Origin: DATEZO01 sp035255485 | GTDB taxonomy: Bacteria > Pseudomonadota > Gammaproteobacteria > Burkholderiales > Burkholderiaceae_D | Direction: 5' to 3' | Assembly: GCA_035255485.1 (NCBI GenBank) | Contig: DATEZO010000315.1 | Location: 1-42,201 of the forward strand | DNA length: 42,201 nt | Shown: in pieces, positions 41,736-42,201 of the stretch | How positions within the stretch are numbered: the stretch's first letter is position 1 | Layout of the letters: every line of letters starts with the position of its first letter | Notes under the pieces: model-generated | The model's database searches: none | What the model was told of the DNA's origin: nothing | The model's input: only the letters and a program-made list of their open reading frames with translations | Translations under genes and position numbers: made by a program

Positions 41736-42201
41736 GTGCTGGATTTATATTCTTGCGCATCTTGGGATGAACAGGTGGTCAGCGCGGCAGTCGTCTTGGG
41801 CACGACGGGGGTGTCGGCGATGACGCGCTTGGGGCTTCCAGGTTTGATCACGCTAACGCGCCTGAGCGGCTTCGAGGCTTTGCCAGCCGGCGACGACCGA
41901 CTTATCAAACAAGTTGAATGCGTGCTGCAAGTACAGCAGTCCAGCGATGAGGTTCGACGAGGAGATGGTGCAGTCGATATGGTCCCGCAAAGAATAGCCT
42001 TGGGTGTTGCTCTGTTGAGAAATATGATGTTACTTCAGATATGAATTTCTGCGAAATTTGCAGGCAAAAGGCCATCATGCTCGCCTTGCTTGCAAATTCA
42101 ATACTGACCTGTTTCAGTCCGGACCACATGAATACCGGTTTTTTGCCGTATTTTAAGACCGACTACTTTCGATACAATCTCTTTGAATTGAAAATAAAGC
42201 T
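41736..42201. other. GC-rich patch with decayed frame at window end
   Basis: After the GT26 gene, 41760-42010 turns markedly GC-richer than the DNA on both sides. On the minus strand a stop-free stretch from 42029 to 41853 reads GYSLRDHIDCTISSSNLIAG and continues LLYLQHAFNLFDKSVVAGW before a stop. It looks like real coding sequence that has lost its start, but I do not recognise the family. Two other short frames cover the same stretch. A remnant of a mobile element or a displaced gene end is the likeliest explanation. Confidence 0.35.

Noticed and set aside
1..42201. CRISPR arrays, tRNA or rRNA genes, intact insertion sequences
   Set aside because: No regular spaced repeats, cloverleaf-like sequence or complete transposase frame was seen by reading both strands.

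Overview
The window looks like chromosomal DNA from a betaproteobacterium of the order Burkholderiales, most probably near the Oxalobacteraceae (Herbaspirillum/Herminiimonas-like). This rests on gene style and content: TRAP transporters, an IclR-controlled homogentisate-type dioxygenase, an MhaAB-type hydroxylase, LctP and a WcaJ-led polysaccharide cluster. It is an inference, since no rRNA or other phylogenetic marker is present. The left part (about 1-22 kb) is visibly GC-rich. From about 22.3 kb rightwards base composition drops, and the polysaccharide cluster (27.5-41.7 kb) is the most AT-rich part.

Layout. (1) 1-3917, minus: an operon of a short homogentisate-1,2-dioxygenase-like enzyme followed by a TRAP importer (DctQ, DctM and a DctP cut by the window edge), with an IclR regulator divergent at 4111. 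(2) 4986-7680: a YgiD-type extradiol dioxygenase, an orphan lipoprotein and a GTP cyclohydrolase I. (3) 7763-10104, minus: a MarR regulator, a flavoprotein aromatic hydroxylase and a 68-residue partner, a pair resembling the two-component 3-hydroxyphenylacetate 6-hydroxylase MhaA/MhaB. With (1) this makes a plausible route of uptake, hydroxylation and ring cleavage for an aromatic acid. (4) 10354-16386: a DGC-type cysteine protein, a small secreted lysine/alanine-rich protein, a MerR regulator with two TipAS-like domains translationally coupled to an MFS exporter, and an LctP lactate permease. (5) 16538-21979: an ABC exporter operon (ATPase, FtsX-type permease, HlyD-type adaptor) followed by a zinc alcohol dehydrogenase and a bidirectional terminator shared with a cold-shock gene. 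(6) 22052-26974: csp, a dCache-GGDEF diguanylate cyclase, an AI-2E-family membrane protein and RmuC.

(7) 27520-41735, all plus: a Wzx/Wzy-type polysaccharide cluster. It has a WcaJ-type initiating transferase, Gmd and Fcl (GDP-L-fucose synthesis), a Wzy/ligase-like membrane protein, a Wzx-like flippase, three GT4 and two GT2 glycosyltransferases, a NodB-type deacetylase and a WecG/TagA-family GT26. No Wza/Wzc export genes are in view. The last 470 bases hold a GC-rich patch with a decayed reading frame, probably a remnant of foreign or mobile DNA.

No tRNA, rRNA, CRISPR array or intact insertion sequence was seen. The observations most worth following are the split MhaAB/homogentisate-dioxygenase/TRAP module, the double-TipAS MerR with its 19-bp-spacer operator, and several unassigned palindromes and repeat arrays in promoter regions.
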